64,000 nucleotides of DNA from Bursaphelenchus xylophilus (lineage: Eukaryota; Nematoda; Chromadorea; Rhabditida; Aphelenchoididae). The number at the start of each line of letters is the position of its first letter. The first letter of the stretch is position 1. Shown piece after piece: positions 48,060-60,549 of the stretch. A program made the position numbers and the translations under genes. The stretch lies in the NCBI GenBank assembly GCA_904066235.2, contig CAJFCV020000004.1, positions 9,424,001 through 9,488,000 on the forward strand, read 5' to 3'. Below the pieces are notes generated by a model. That model was not told where the DNA came from and ran no database searches. It saw nothing but the letters and a program-made list of their open reading frames with translations.

Positions 48060-50160
48060 ACAAGTAAATTAACAAATGAAAACCAGCCTTTCACAATCAA
48101 ATTCATAAACCTGAAATGAGCGTAAAAAGTCTCGCCATCAGCAATAAAAAGAGTTGAAAATGAAGAGGGCGATAAGCGTGACAACTATTACTTATACGAG
48201 CATTGTGCAGGTTAAATTTATTACATACGCCCTCTGATTGAAATGAACAAAAATATGGGGCTTCCAAAAAACACGCCGCTATATGAAATTATGCAGATTC
48301 CAGAACGGAATTCCAGCTTGGCTGGTCTGAAAAACACATCGTTTGAAAGTTTAGTTGCTTTTGAAAGAATGGCCGATTGAAAAAGAGATTTCCCCCCATT
48401 TTAAACCCAACAAATTTTTTTTCGCGAAATTCCTAGGTCCGTTCTGAAGAGAAAACAATCCGGAATTGCAAATACAAAATACGATTTACAAAGGAATCAT
48501 CGCCTGATCATGAGCGCACATTGCTCTTTGAAAAAAAATACCATGACAAAAGCTTGTGTGTTTATATTTAATTTTTATTCAATTTCCATTTTGAATATTG
48601 CCCTTTATAACAATTAACAAGGTTCTTTCCAGCAATTACTCATCAAGAGCGACCTCATTACGCAACCAAGGTCCTTAATTTGTCTATTTTTTTCTTTTCG
48701 ACAACTTGAGTCGGCGTTACTCCTTACATGTCCTTGGCACTCATCAACGGAACGCGCCGGCTGTCTGTTTTTGCGCCGTCGGGGGCCGTTTTAAAGGTTA
48801 TAGAGGAGGGGGGAACATCTTCGAATTATCCGTGAAATTTTGTGTAATAAATTCTTCGCGGTCTCATCTTGTTTTTGGGACGTGTTGCGAACCGCCAGCG
48901 AATCGGTGTGTTGCATAATCTTGCTTTGATCTGAAAAGTGAATAAATTTTTTTTTTGACTCAAAAACTCCTTTTGTTGTTCGAAAGCAAACAAAAAAGTT
49001 ATTACCGCATGTTGCACAGTCTATTGGGCTGTCAGTAAAATTTGACCAAAGAGGGAAGAAAGTCTTGCTCGGTCTTTTATTCACTCCAAACCGTAACACT
49101 TTCCATTCTCGTGAACATGTGGAAACACCAACTCTGTGGCGTGTGCAACGATCTCCAATGACGCCTTCTAATCTGCAAAAAATCGGGAAAACAAGGAGAT
49201 AATTCGAGCGTTCTCCTCCGATTCGCGGGGTCATACACCTACAATCTTCGGGACGTACGTTTCGAAACATGCGGTTACTGTCTGAACAACCCTGCTGCTG
49301 CTCAGGCGTTTCCCTTCACCGTCAGGGGGTTCTTGCTCGGGTCGAGTGGACAATTTTCCGCATCCAAAAGAATATGTTTCCTTCGCGTTCGTTTCACTTT
49401 CTCTGTCGGATTGTTGTTTTTTCTGGTTATAATTATAATTACAGAGCCGCTCCTGTAGCATTGATAGGAGCGTGACCGGCGGATGGGCTGCGGGGGCGGT
49501 TTTATTAGTCTATCATTAAGGTTGGATTAATTAGTCGTAGCTGCATTACAGTGTTGGTTTGGCAAGTTTATGGCGGAATTAGTAATTCTAGCCGTCTTAG
49601 CGAGTTTGTTTTTGTAATGTCCGTCCGCCTCAAAAGTAGCCGTGATGCGAAAACTGGACCAGGTGTCCAGGTAGTTTTCTCCCACTCTCGCATTTTTCGC
49701 AAATTCCTCAAGCCCTGTCCATAAGACAAATGGAAGAAGTCTCCGCTGAAAGCGTCCAGCGGTGGCCATAAATTTTTCAGACTCATTGTCCGAGAGATTT
49801 TTTTTTGTCTTCGGCAGAAATAATTAATTCAATTCACCGAAAAGAGTAGTCGGAACCAACTGACTTTCGGCTATGGGGGTTTATGAGGTTTGCAGAGGGA
49901 GTTTCGCAGCGACTTCATTAATCTAAACTGACCATTCCAACAAGATTAAAACCGGTGGCCGATCGTTTTGTTTTAATTGCCCTCCCTTTGCTCGAGAGCG
50001 GCGGCAAATGGCGGCGTTCGATCTTGGTTGGCTGGCTTATTATTTGCACTTGTGGGATGTTGATGAGGGTTCTTGTAGAGTAAATCCGGTCGGTGACTCC
50101 TTTATATATTATAGCCTAGTGTATCAATGAATGCCGTAAAAAATACTAAAAAAAGTTCAG
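48060..50160. other. Upstream region of the transporter and unassigned DNA
   Basis: No gene was recognised. Patches near 48700-48800 and 49440-50050 are somewhat GC-richer but show no consistent frame with splice sites. Confidence 0.3.
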
Positions 50161-50163
50161 AAG

Positions 50164-50512
50164 GGAAGGGTCCCTAGTGCGACGCTCAGACTTTCTTCAA
50201 GCTATGCCGTGATATTGCAACGGCCGAGACAGTAAGCGGACGAATAGAAAAACTAGTTTTAGGCGTATCTTTGTCAGTTTAGCGTGGAAAAATTCATTTT
50301 TTGCGGGAACATTATCATCAGAAAAAAGTACAAAGATTTTTGTGCCAAGTTGGCAAAAAAAGTGTCACATCTCTCCCAACTTTCGACCAAAAAATCTCGG
50401 TCGTATCTGAGAAAGCGCATGCAAGGAGTCTCATATGTCCTAGAAAATATTATTCTAAAGATGTGCCAAGTTTCATCAAAATTTGAGCGTCGCAAGTCGC
50501 GCACTTTCGCTA
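50164..50512. mobile_element. MITE family 2, copy with both ends
   Basis: GGGTCCCTAGTGCGACGCTCAG at the left and inverted TTTGAGCGTCGC..CGCACTTTC at the right enclose CTCGGTCGTATCTGAGAAAG, an altered version of the family 'CTGCAAAGCGCGAGC' block. Confidence 0.6.
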
Positions 50513-50519
50513 CCAAAAA

Positions 50520-51765
50520 TTATATGAAGGGTTCTTCTAACCCTTTGAGGCAAGTTTTCTCTTACAGCTGCTGTTATGTGAGTTTCAACAGTGAACCATT
50601 TTCACTGCGACTTCTCTAGCACCCCTCTAGTAACAAGTTACAAGTTTACTTTGCTTATTTTAACTCTTTGATTGCCTCAAATACCAAACTTTTCCCCCAA
50701 AAAACGCAAATGTTGGCCAATAATCTAAACTTGAACTCGATTTTTTTCCAAATGTCCTTGAAGCCCCCTTTATTTAACGGTGCAACCAGGCCAGTCCACA
50801 AGTTGTTTGTCATCCGACAAATACAGATTATTATGAGGGTATTATGGGGCTCGACACATTGACCGGTAGATGTTTGCTGACCGGAATCGTTTGTGTTTAC
50901 CCCTCGGTTTGTGATGGGTTATTAATGTGGGGTAAAAATACTCTTCCTACTCTGTGTTCACAAGTGGTATTGTAAAAATATGAGGGCTTAATTTTCTGAA
51001 TATTTCAGAAAAGAAGCTCTATTCTGCTTTACAAAAAAAAAAACGAGATTTTTTGTTGGGTCCGACAACGATCAAGTCTAGTTCATACTATTGCTTTATC
51101 CGGCATCCTGTTTTGTAACAACATAATAGTTCTTGCGCTGACATTGCGAAAAAAAAACAGTCCGTCGTTCCGCTTCTGTTATGTAATCGCCATTGTCCAT
51201 TCTGGTTAATGACTCCGCTAAACGCTGCGCCCCCGTTTTCAACAGCCTTTAGCGATGGGAGATTGTAACAAGATATAACTGTGCGCTTTTATGAGGGGCC
51301 GTTCATGATCAAGAAGGCTAATTAATTGGCATTCAAGCCGATAAAACAAACTGTCTTGCCATGAGAGGTCATTTAACCGCCTTAATGAGGCTGATTTGCT
51401 ATACGAAAATTTGACTTTCATAATTTTTTATGTAAAGTTCGTTTCGTAAAGCCCCAAAAAGTTCGTCTGGGATTTCTCGAAAATCGCTGACCCCCTTGAC
51501 GAGCGCTTTAAGAGATTATGTTTATGATCGGGTTCAAAAGCGAATTTGCAAACGCTTCTTTCGCGCACACTTTTATCCGTTCGACCTTGTCCCCTTCCAC
51601 AATAAACATTTTAAAGCCCCCCTTTAGCCCTCCAGATGGCTGCTCTTCCAACTTGACGCGTTTTTAATTACAATTGGAAATGCAAACCGACCGCATAATT
51701 TGGCTGCATCTGGCGGTTCATAATCGCGCTGGTTTTGGGAGCTGGGCTGGAGCTAGGTTGGCAGG
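50520..51765. other. Unassigned stretch
   Basis: No gene or complete repeat was recognised. Confidence 0.3.
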
Positions 51766-51769
51766 GGAA

Positions 51770-51912
51770 ATGCTCGCAGTGCGGCGCGAAGATTTGATGA
51801 AACTTGACAAAATTTTAGGTTAACTTTTTTTGAGATGTATGGGAGATTTCTAGCTCGCGCTTTGCAGAAATGACCAACTTTTTTAGGGCGGAAGTTGACA
51901 AAAAATGGAGAT
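51770..51912. mobile_element. MITE family 2, left-half fragment
   Basis: GCAGTGCGGCGCGAAGATTT, GATGAAACTTGACAAAATTT and CTAGCTCGCGCTTTGCAGAA follow in family order. It ends shortly before a MITE family 1 copy. Confidence 0.6.
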
Positions 51913-51953
51913 TTTTTTGCGAATTTTGGCATGAAAAATTTTTGTACTGCTTC

Positions 51954-52149
51954 TACAGTGACCCACCTGATCCAGTGGCAAAAACGTGCCATTTTGCATC
52001 CGGAAAGCACCAAAAATGTAGCAAAATGCCTCCCTCCCCAACTAAAAAATGAGAAATTGTAGTTTTTTCACTTGGCGAGGGAGGCATTTTGCTACATTTT
52101 CTGATACTTCCCGGATGCAAAATGGTCACAGGTTGGGTCCGCCACTGTA
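51954..52149. mobile_element. Foldback MITE family 1, copy 7
   Basis: TACAGTGACCCACCTGATCC at the left and GGGTCCGCCACTGTA at the right, with short arms of TTTTGCATCCGG..AGCA type and a small loop. The right arm has lost the GTACGTTTTTTGCC block. Confidence 0.85.
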
Positions 52150-52894
52150 GCGTCTACGGAGTAATGTTTCTACTGCTCTTATTCAATCTGTGGCCTCACT
52201 CCGCGCTTTACATACTCTCTCTTCTCGCCACAATGATTTTTGAATATCTTAGCCGCCCTTGAAAAGCACTAGCCAATATTTACAGATCATTTTATGTGTA
52301 AAACGCCGATTTTTTTGAGATTTGTTTTGGCCTAGGATTCACGATGAACGTCTTATGTATAGCTTTTCTCGATTCTTACCTCTTTAGGATTACTGTGCGG
52401 AATTTCCAAAACACTTATTTTTTCGCCATTCCCCACAATCGCACTCCCATTTTTGTCTTTTTACAAGTACTCTGGTCCCATTATTGCGAACTGACTATAT
52501 CCGAAAAAATGAATAAAATGTAATTGCGCAAATTGGAGGCGCAAAGAGTGAAAAAAACGAGGTTAGTTGCGAATTCTTTGACGTTCCCTTTGCGAGGACC
52601 TCGCGAACAATCGGAGTGAAAAAAACGCGGGGAATTACGAAGTTATAATCAAATAGTCAATCGAATGACGAAGTTGTTTTTGTGACGATCTGGAAAATTT
52701 TTTTTGGGGAGATTTAGTTGTTCAAAAGTGCCTAAAAAATGGTTTTGTAGCGAGGGCCTGCCTCAAGTGTAAGATTTATATGGTCTTCAAATTCGGCTTT
52801 TATGCCGTATTTTTGCGAATTTTGATTAGCCTTAAGCTCTACGGTAGAAACAGATGTGAAACTCTCCATTTAAAAATGTGCAAAAAGTTTCAAA

Positions 52895-53012
52895 TTTAAG
52901 CCAAATTTTGACCGAAAAATCTCGGTCGTTTCAGCAAAGCGCGAGCCAGGATTCTCTCATTTCTTACAAAATTCTAGCCTTAATTTGCTGAATGTTCCAT
53001 CAAAGTTTATTC
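52895..53012. mobile_element. MITE family 2 fragment
   Basis: AAAATCTCGGTCGTTTCAGC and AAAGCGCGAGCCAGGATTCT are diagnostic. The region after 52980 (ATGTTCCATCAAAGTTTATT) is diverged. Confidence 0.5.
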
Positions 53013-53485
53013 ACCACTGAAAACGAATTTTTAGTGTCTTTCATTAGGCGTTTTCACCGCAATTCCGCATCATTTTTTCATCTTCGCGTAAATCAACACC
53101 CCCCAAAAACCAATTTTGAAGATTGTTTACTATTTTTGCAGGAATCCCGCGCCATTTCACTTTTCACGGATTCCGCTGCACATTGAAAAAAAACAAAGAG
53201 ATTCGACGCTCTGATAGTGATCTACCTTGTCTTTGAGACGGCGGTTCTCTCGCTTTCTCCTGGATTTGCAGAAAAAATTCGACGATTCTGGAAAAGGGAG
53301 AGCGGTCTGGCTACTTTCGTAAAAAGTGTCCTGATCTGTCAATGTAGATGTTTTTGTAAACTGGGGATGTTCTCTTCAAATTTGATGACCAAGTATGGTT
53401 TAGGGAGAAGAACTTTTAGGGCCCTTATTCCCGGAATGTCATCAAATTTTTTGTGAATTACTTGTCTCGGCTACACCCTAATTTC

Positions 53486-53910
53486 GGTTGAGCCTGAACT
53501 TTCCCCCTTTTCTGAACTGTCCTCCAATCTGAACTCTACCCCTTTTTCAACTCTACCCCAAAAAAGGCTGAACTCTACCCCTTTTTTTGATTGTCGCCAA
53601 AAAATCCCTTTTTGAACACTCCCCCATTTTGAAAATTGAAAAAAACGAGGTGTGACATGTTATACGATGAAAATTTTTTTCAAATTGAAAAGAATAAGGT
53701 GTGACATCTTATACGATGAAAATTTTTTTCAAATTGAAAAGAATAAGGTGCGACATGTTATACGATGAAAATTCTTTTCAATTTGAAAAGGGAGGGTTCA
53801 TTCAAGGGGGAGTGTTCAATAAGGGGGAGTTCTGAAGGGGGAAAGTTCAAAAAGGGGGAGAGTTGAAAAAGGGGGAGAGTTCAGAAAAGGGGTAGAGTTC
53901 TGCCGCAACG
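53486..53910. mobile_element. Foldback element with repeat-built ends
   Basis: The left side carries repeats of CTGAACTCTACCCCTTTTT type. The right side carries the inverse (AAAAAGGGGGAGAGTTCAG). Three 49-bp tandem units lie at about 53648-53794 and contain GTGACATGTTATACGATGAA. The termini GGTTGAGCCTGAACT and, inverted, CGTTGCGGCAGAACT resemble those of the 40.7-kb foldback. CCTAATTTC flanks both sides (53477-53485 and 53911-53919), a 9-bp target duplication. Confidence 0.8.
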
Positions 53911-53919
53911 CCTAATTTC

Positions 53920-55415
53920 AAAAATTTTTAGTGAAATTTCATTGTACTGGAGGTCCATTTTGGTCTCAAATTGACAATTGAGGCCTCTAAAATAGTTTGT
54001 TATAAACGGGTTTTGTTATACAGAGACTCCACTAAATACCACTCTAAAGTTCCGCTCCCTTGGCAATTTTTAACCCTCATTTCGGCCCCCTTTGATTTTT
54101 AAAGTACGTTCAGCCTGCAGCATAGCATCAAAAACCTTCCGCACCCGGCTGCTGCCACTTGTTGATCTCCCCCAACTTTACATATGTTTTCGCCCCGCCA
54201 TTAATCACATAATTTACGATTAAGTGCATGTTTTAATCCGAGAAAAATAAGTTCGACTTTCGGAGCGAAAATTAATCGACTTTTCCGTGTCAATCCCCCT
54301 TCTTTCTCTCACCTGTTTTTGTTGCATTGGGTCAAGGGAACTCCAACATGAAGTCGGAAGAGGTTGAGGCAATTAGTTAATGTTAGTTTTTTTTGAGATG
54401 TTAGAGCAGTGGGGGGAAATCTTGGACTTGGAAATGTTGTCGGAGCGATTTTTCAACTTTTTCCGTTTGCGAAACTTGGCGGTTTTTTGGAGTTTTTGGG
54501 CCAAAAAATACATTTTTTAGTATTTTTTAGTAATAATGAGGAAACCTGAAGTGTGTCCCTTGAATTTTGATGCATATGGTTATAAATTAATTAAGATAAA
54601 AAAATTTTCAAAATTTTTAGCCCACGAAAAAAAATTTCAAAATTTTTGCACTGATTACAAATAAAATTCATCGTGTCCTTTGCCGTCATCAAATTTCCCA
54701 ATTTTTCACTATTTTTCAATCAAAAAATCGTCTAATTCCCCTTTAATTACATTACTCACACTTTCCCGAACACCTACTCACCTTTCCCCCCAAGACATTT
54801 TTACTTCCCAATTACAAAAAGTAACTATTTTAAACTCTTAACTGCCTTAAGGAGCCCATTAAAAGATCAGATCACATTTGGCCGAAAAATGGCCCATTCG
54901 AAGGGTGGGCCAAACAAAACTTTTTGACAAGTTTTTCTTGGCCCATTCTTCTTCGTCTCTTCCAATTTTTGATTGCCTTACCTTAAACTTTCGGCTTTTG
55001 CATTCTTCGTGGATCCAATTCGGACGTCATGTTTTTACAAATTGAGACTTTTTGAGGGATTATTAAAAGATTGATAGAAAATTTTTGAGGAGTATTATTC
55101 CCGGGTTAACGAGGGTCATTTTGAATTTGTCTTATAGCAATTTGGCCCATCAGCAGAATGCTGTGACCCAGATTTCTGAAGACAAAGAGGATGTTCGCCC
55201 TGAACGACTTTGTTGTGGAGAAGATTAATTTTTATGGCTGTTATATTTTCAGCTGTTGTTACTTTTTTCGAGCATGGTCTTAGCAGTCCGCATGTTAGGC
55301 TCACGAAATATTGCAGTTCGCATTTTGCAGGCTTGGCCGAGATGTTGCAGTATCTTTGCCGACGAGACCATCAAAAACTTTGCCGAGTTTGTCTTTAAAA
55401 AGATCGGTTTTTGTA
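53920..55415. other. Unassigned stretch
   Basis: No gene or repeat family was recognised, apart from family 2-like words (GCTTGGCCGAGATG) near 55330. Confidence 0.3.
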
Positions 55416-55651
55416 TACAGTGACGGACCAGTTGCAAAAATCGTACCGTTTGGCATCCCGGAAGTATCAAAAAAAAAAATGTGGCAAAATGCTTCCCTCT
55501 CCAACTAAAAAACTCCGTTTTGAAGGGCTTTCCCTCTGCTTTTGATATTGGAGTCTTTTCACTTGGAGAGGGAGGTATTTTGCTACATTTTTTGAAACTT
55601 CCCGGATGCAAAATGGTACGTTTTTGACACTGGATCAGGTCTGTTATTGTA
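55416..55651. mobile_element. Foldback MITE family 1, copy 8
   Basis: TACAGTGACGGACCAGTTGC at the left and ATCAGGTCTGTTATTGTA at the right, with arms containing CATCCCGGAAGTATC and its inverse. Confidence 0.85.
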
Positions 55652-55775
55652 GTATACTTGAAAAAATCGATTTTTGCGTATAAAAGTAGCCGGTCGAGCT
55701 TAGAACGGACTGCCAATTTACCATGGTTAAATTCGCAAAAAAATGTAAAATTTCTGCGAACTTTTAACATAAAAA

Positions 55776-55890
55776 TCTCGGTAGCTACTTCGAAGCGCCA
55801 GCTAAAAATCTCAGATATGTCCTAGGAAGCTCTAATCTAAATCTGTACCAAATCTCATCAAGATCTGAGCATCGCAGTTTGAGCACTGGC
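55776..55890. mobile_element. MITE family 2, right-half fragment
   Basis: AAATCTCGGTAGCTACTTCG, AGCGCCAGCTAAAAATCTCA and CATCAAGATCTGAGCATCGC occur in family order. Confidence 0.5.
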
Positions 55891-55894
55891 CGTA

Positions 55895-56585
55895 TAAAGA
55901 AAAATGATGACTTTAAAGTGTCGTCACCAAAGTTTCGCAAGGGAAATTATTACAACCTCAATCCACTGACCCGATTTTTTCGAATTCGGATGCCTAAAAG
56001 ATGAGAATAATTTTCATGCATAACCTGTTATTCATTTCCCTTTCGTTTGTTTTTTTTTGGAGCGCCGATTCATAGAGTTTCGGCCCGATTAGCCGGCGTC
56101 TTCAAAACTCGATGGGAAAAGGAAAGGGCAGAAGAGAAAGGAGGGAAGCCATTTACGGGGTTATGATTCCCCAATTTTCGGGATGCAATTGTTGCTGAAT
56201 TCGGATTCCGAAAAAACGGCGTGGGAATTTAGGCGTCTATTGGGAGCGAAGTCTTCTGTTTTTGCAAAAAATGACCAGGATCTTTGAGATTCGGAATGGA
56301 ATTTTTAAGGCATTAAATAGAGAGCAGAAAGCACCAGATTCTTCGCCCGCGTGATGCAGAAATCGTCGAGATTTTCGTGTTGAAAACCGCCGCGCAAAAC
56401 TTCTTCTTTGACCTCCCTCATTTCTACAGTCTCTTGCAAACATAGTTGAATATCAATTCATGGCTGTGCTAAGAAGCAAAAGCTAAGATTTCAGAATTTT
56501 TAATATGTTGCCTGTTTAAGGGTCTATGCAAAATTTGAGAAAAATCCCAGTGCTTCAGCTTTTTAGAAAATCAAAATTTACAAGG
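55895..56585. other. Unassigned stretch
   Basis: No gene or repeat was recognised. Confidence 0.3.
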
Positions 56586-56589
56586 GAGA

Positions 56590-56866
56590 GTACTAGAGCT
56601 TTGACGCTAAATTTTTGATGAAACTTGGCACAAAGCTAGACTAATTTTTTTCTAATTCTAATTTGAGATTCCTAGTTCACGCTTTGCAGATTCGACCGAT
56701 TTTTTTTTCATTTTTCCCGGTACTCTCCCGGCCGAAAATATCGTTGAATATCTCGGATGCTTCTGCAAAACGTGATCTAAAATTAGTAGTAGTAGAAATG
56801 CAGCCCATGGCCGGCATGCGTACAAAATTTAAGGAAAATCTGAGCGCCGAACTTCTAACACTTCTT
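56590..56866. mobile_element. MITE family 2, diverged copy with both arms
   Basis: GATGAAACTTGGCACAAAGC and CCTAGTTCACGCTTTGCAGA on the left are mirrored by CTTCTGCAAAACGTGATC and AATCTGAGCGCCGAACTTC on the right. Confidence 0.6.
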
Positions 56867-56869
56867 TTG

Positions 56870-59125
56870 CTATTGTCAGACCGAAATTCTCGAAAAATAG
56901 ATGAAATTGTCTGCTCACAATTAATCAGAAAAAATCTCAATTTTTTTGATTTACCCCTGGAGTCCATAGAGACCAATTACTCGACAATTTAGGTCGTATC
57001 CGGCTAAACTATCTCACAGGATTACACTCCGCGTCTGAACCAATTTCCCAACCCCCTACGCGCCTTATTAATCTGTGTACGTTCTGAAGCCGATTTACAA
57101 AAGAAACTTATGAATAGATCCGATTTCGCCGGTAGCAACTAGTCTTCCCTCTTTTGTTTTGTGTTGAGAAATTTTTATTGCCCCAAGGTACTCTTTTTTT
57201 TCTCCCTCTTTTATCCGCAGGGATTTGGTCGCGGTCCTTTCAAGAATCCGGAAAACGTTGGTTATGGAAATTTATAAACGCTCCGCAAACAGTTCCTTTT
57301 CCGTTGACGCAACAAAGTCGATGGTCGACGTAGAGTCGTATTTCGACACATGTTTAAAACCGTTCAATTTCTGTTTCCAAGAGGCCAATGAATCGCGTCA
57401 CGACTTTTCGGGTCGGCGACAGTTCGGGTGGGCGTAGGGCATAGAGTTAACTAAAAAACGGTTGTCGGAAGTGCCTATCGAGGCCTGGAAAGGCCATTGG
57501 ATGGTAGGCGAAGGGTCGGCGAAGGCTTGGTGAAGGCTTTCTTGACTTTTAACTACATACAGTTAAAATTAAATAAAATTAAATAATCTTTTCAAAAATT
57601 GCGTACTTGTCTCTCGTAAGAAGTTACGGCAAGGGGGGACCAAGGTAAAATGTGTGGATTTTTACATTGTAAATTGTTGGAAAAGGTAGTTATAGTAATC
57701 TGGGGTGGGTCTGAGGTAAAATTCAAACTTGCGTATAAGCAAAGGTATCAATTTCATATTGCGACGCTTGGATTTCCTTTCAATTTGGCGCACGCATTAT
57801 TTGTAGGCCTTTTATCAAATCCAGCAAATTTTAGCTAGCACTTTGCAAGCCAAGCCGAGATATTCTTAACGATCCTTTCAAGTGAAATCCTATTAAAAAT
57901 GCTGAATCCATCAAATACACCATGTTTTCCGTTTACAAACAGAACGCCAGACTTTCAATCTTACTGTAAAAAAACTGTAACTCTCTATGTTCATTATTTC
58001 TCAATTATTCCGAGTGTGACCAATATTAATTGTCTGCTCGTTCCTTGTACGGAAAAAGTAACTTCTGAAAATTACTTTTTCCTCCTGCTGCTTACTTTTG
58101 CATCATTACAGTGAGATCAAGTCGATCATCAAAAGGAGACCCCTGAGGAGGTTGCTTGTGGACTTTGCTAGACTCATTCTTTAGTAAATGAGTTGAGGAA
58201 CAAGTGCTCTTATCATTGGAGCTTCTACGTCTCGCTGGTAGAGGGCTTTTTGGGATTAAAGTTAGGCTTATACCATATCTTTCATTACACCAGGCTCGAT
58301 GCTAGCAAAAAATGTGATTTTTGTCATCTTTTTGGTTCGTTATAGACAGTGTCTGTTCCACAAAGGTCGGTGTATAAATTCTTGCACTATAATCGGTGTT
58401 TATTTCTACCTCCCGCTCCCAGTCAGAGACATGTTGATGTTTACAAAGACTGTGAACTTAATGAGTCTAAACTCGGTCTCCGAATCCCTGTTTTTTGCGG
58501 CTCTTTTTTGTTTTCCCGCTCTCGCTTCGAGAGTTGTAGTAATTCACTGCCGAAACTGGTAAATGAACGAAAAAAAGGAAATCATTTTTGACTCCCTCAT
58601 TTCTGCAAAAATTTAATGGATGGAAAAACAAATTTTTAACGCAGATTTGAAGCCTTTTTTCTCTGGGTTTGAGCTTTAAAATCTCGGTTTTACTTTATCA
58701 AAATGATGATTTTTCAATTCCAAAAAAGTTCGTAATTTTCCCAAGTAATTAATTTCGCGTGAAAACCGAGGAATTCCAGAAATCCAATCAGCCGGAGAAG
58801 CGATCAGGTAGAACGAAGAGCTTTCCCTTTCATTGTATCCTATAAAAATTTTTATCAGCTTTTCCACCGACACCTTGGGAAGGGATAAACTCCATTCAGA
58901 GCCTTACCAAGCGAGGTGCCGCGAATTTAACAAGATTTTTCCGCAATGTACAAGGCTTGCAATATGCCAGAATTTTGTAAGATGCAAGTAATTGTTGTCA
59001 TTTCTCCGTTCAGAACAAGCTTTATCCCGTCTCGAGCTGCACTTTGCAGAATAAAACGTTTGATGTTTACGAAAAGGTGGTTGAGTCTCATGGGCGAAAA
59101 TTTTTTGAGTCTACCGGGAACCGGC
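56870..59125. other. Unassigned stretch
   Basis: A family 2 fragment lies near 57765-57865. A short GGCAAGGGGGGACCAAGG-like stretch near 57630 resembles the ~70-bp units inside the 40.7-kb foldback. No gene was recognised. Confidence 0.3.
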
Positions 59126-59412
59126 TACAGTGGTGGTGGACCTGATCCATTGTCAAAAAACGTACCATATTGCATCCGAGAAGTATCTAAAACGCAGCAG
59201 AATAACTCTGGAGGCATTTTGATGCATTTTTGATACTTCCCGTATGCAAAATGGTGCGGTTTTTACCATTAGATCAGATCTACCACTGTGCTTTTTAGAC
59301 ATGCTTTCGGAGTTTTTTTTCACTTGGAGAGGGAGGTATTTTGCGACATTTTTGATACTTCACGGATGCAAAATGGTACGTTTTTTGCCACTGGATCAGG
59401 TCTGTCACTGTA
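59126..59412. mobile_element. Foldback MITE family 1, copy 9, composite
   Basis: One short element runs from TACAGTGGTGGTGGACC to about 59288 (TACCACTGTG). It is followed directly by a second right-half (59313-59412) that begins CACTTGGAGAGGGAGG and ends CTGTCACTGTA. This indicates either insertion of one copy into another or unequal exchange. Confidence 0.75.
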
Positions 59413-60257
59413 ATGTGAACTCCGAAATTTTAGCTCGCTCTTTGCATTTGCAGCCGAAACTTTCGGTGGCCGTTGTGTCCGGGAGAGTACGCGAAACAGG
59501 AAGATCGGTCAGAGAGAAAATATAATACTTTCTGGCTATATCCTTGGCCTAGTATTTATTTCCTCTCCAACGACCTTCGTACTACAAATCACTACTAAAA
59601 GGAGTTTAATTTTTGTTTCCTTTCGTTATACAGAAATTGAACTCTACTATAGTAGCTGTACTTCTTTCACTTTCTAATTTCTCTCTCCCCTCAGCTAATT
59701 CGCGTCGCATAAAATTACCTTGTTTTCGAACCCGTTAACGACAGTTTTATCACCGATTTTTTTCACTCGTCGATGGAAACCCCCAACGGATCTTCCCGAA
59801 AGGCGAGAATTTCCATTGTTTCGTTGCTCTGCTCTACTTTTTAAAACAATGAAAATCCGAGTAATAGTTTTTTCTCTCCCCTCCCATTTCTTTGGTTTTG
59901 TATAATACCATTCATTTGTTCAGGTTTCTAATGTAAATTTACGCTTTTTTGGAGCCCTCCGACTGTACAGGGAGGTAATTCCTTTCTTAGCTTACTTATT
60001 ATTATTCAAGAGGATATTTGAAAATCAAAGTTTCTGTACGATTTTCAGTATGAAGAAGGGGAAAAAACTCGGGGTTTTTGATTGCCTTTTAGTTGTCGCG
60101 AACTGCAGTTCAAATTAGACTAATGTTTAGTTTCTGGAGTAATTCGCTGTAATTTCCGGAGGGAATTTTTCATTTTTTCGAGGTTAGAGTGGTCGAGGCC
60201 AAAAGTACAATCTTATTTTGCGTGTATAATAATTTCCGACGCCAAAGCTCGGTTTTA

Positions 60258-60447
60258 TAAATGTGGCAAAATGCTTCCCTCTCCAAGCGAAAAAACTTCA
60301 TTTTGACGGGCGCGCCTCAAAAAAAGCGGGCGCAATATTGAAAATGGATTTTTTAACTTGGAGAGGGAGGCATTTTGCCACATTTTTTGATGCTTCCTGG
60401 ATGCAAAATGGTATATTTTTTGCCATTGGATCAGGTCCCCCACTGTA
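60258..60447. mobile_element. Foldback MITE family 1, copy 10, left end lost
   Basis: It begins inside the arm at ATGTGGCAAAATGC and continues through the loop to a complete right arm ending TCCCCCACTGTA. Confidence 0.8.
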
Positions 60448-60518
60448 TTTACAATGTTCTGAAAAATCCTTTGGGCAAAATCTGGGGTCGCACCTTAGCC
60501 CCACTCCTACAAGTTTTA

Positions 60519-60535
60519 CCCCCCCCCCCCCCCCC
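60519..60535. repeat. Homopolymer tract of 17 C
   Basis: Seventeen consecutive C on the plus strand (G17 on the minus strand) lie between a T-rich run and GCACTCTTCC. Such tracts can form G-quadruplexes and are length-unstable. Confidence 0.9.
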
Positions 60536-60549
60536 GCACTCTTCCTGAT

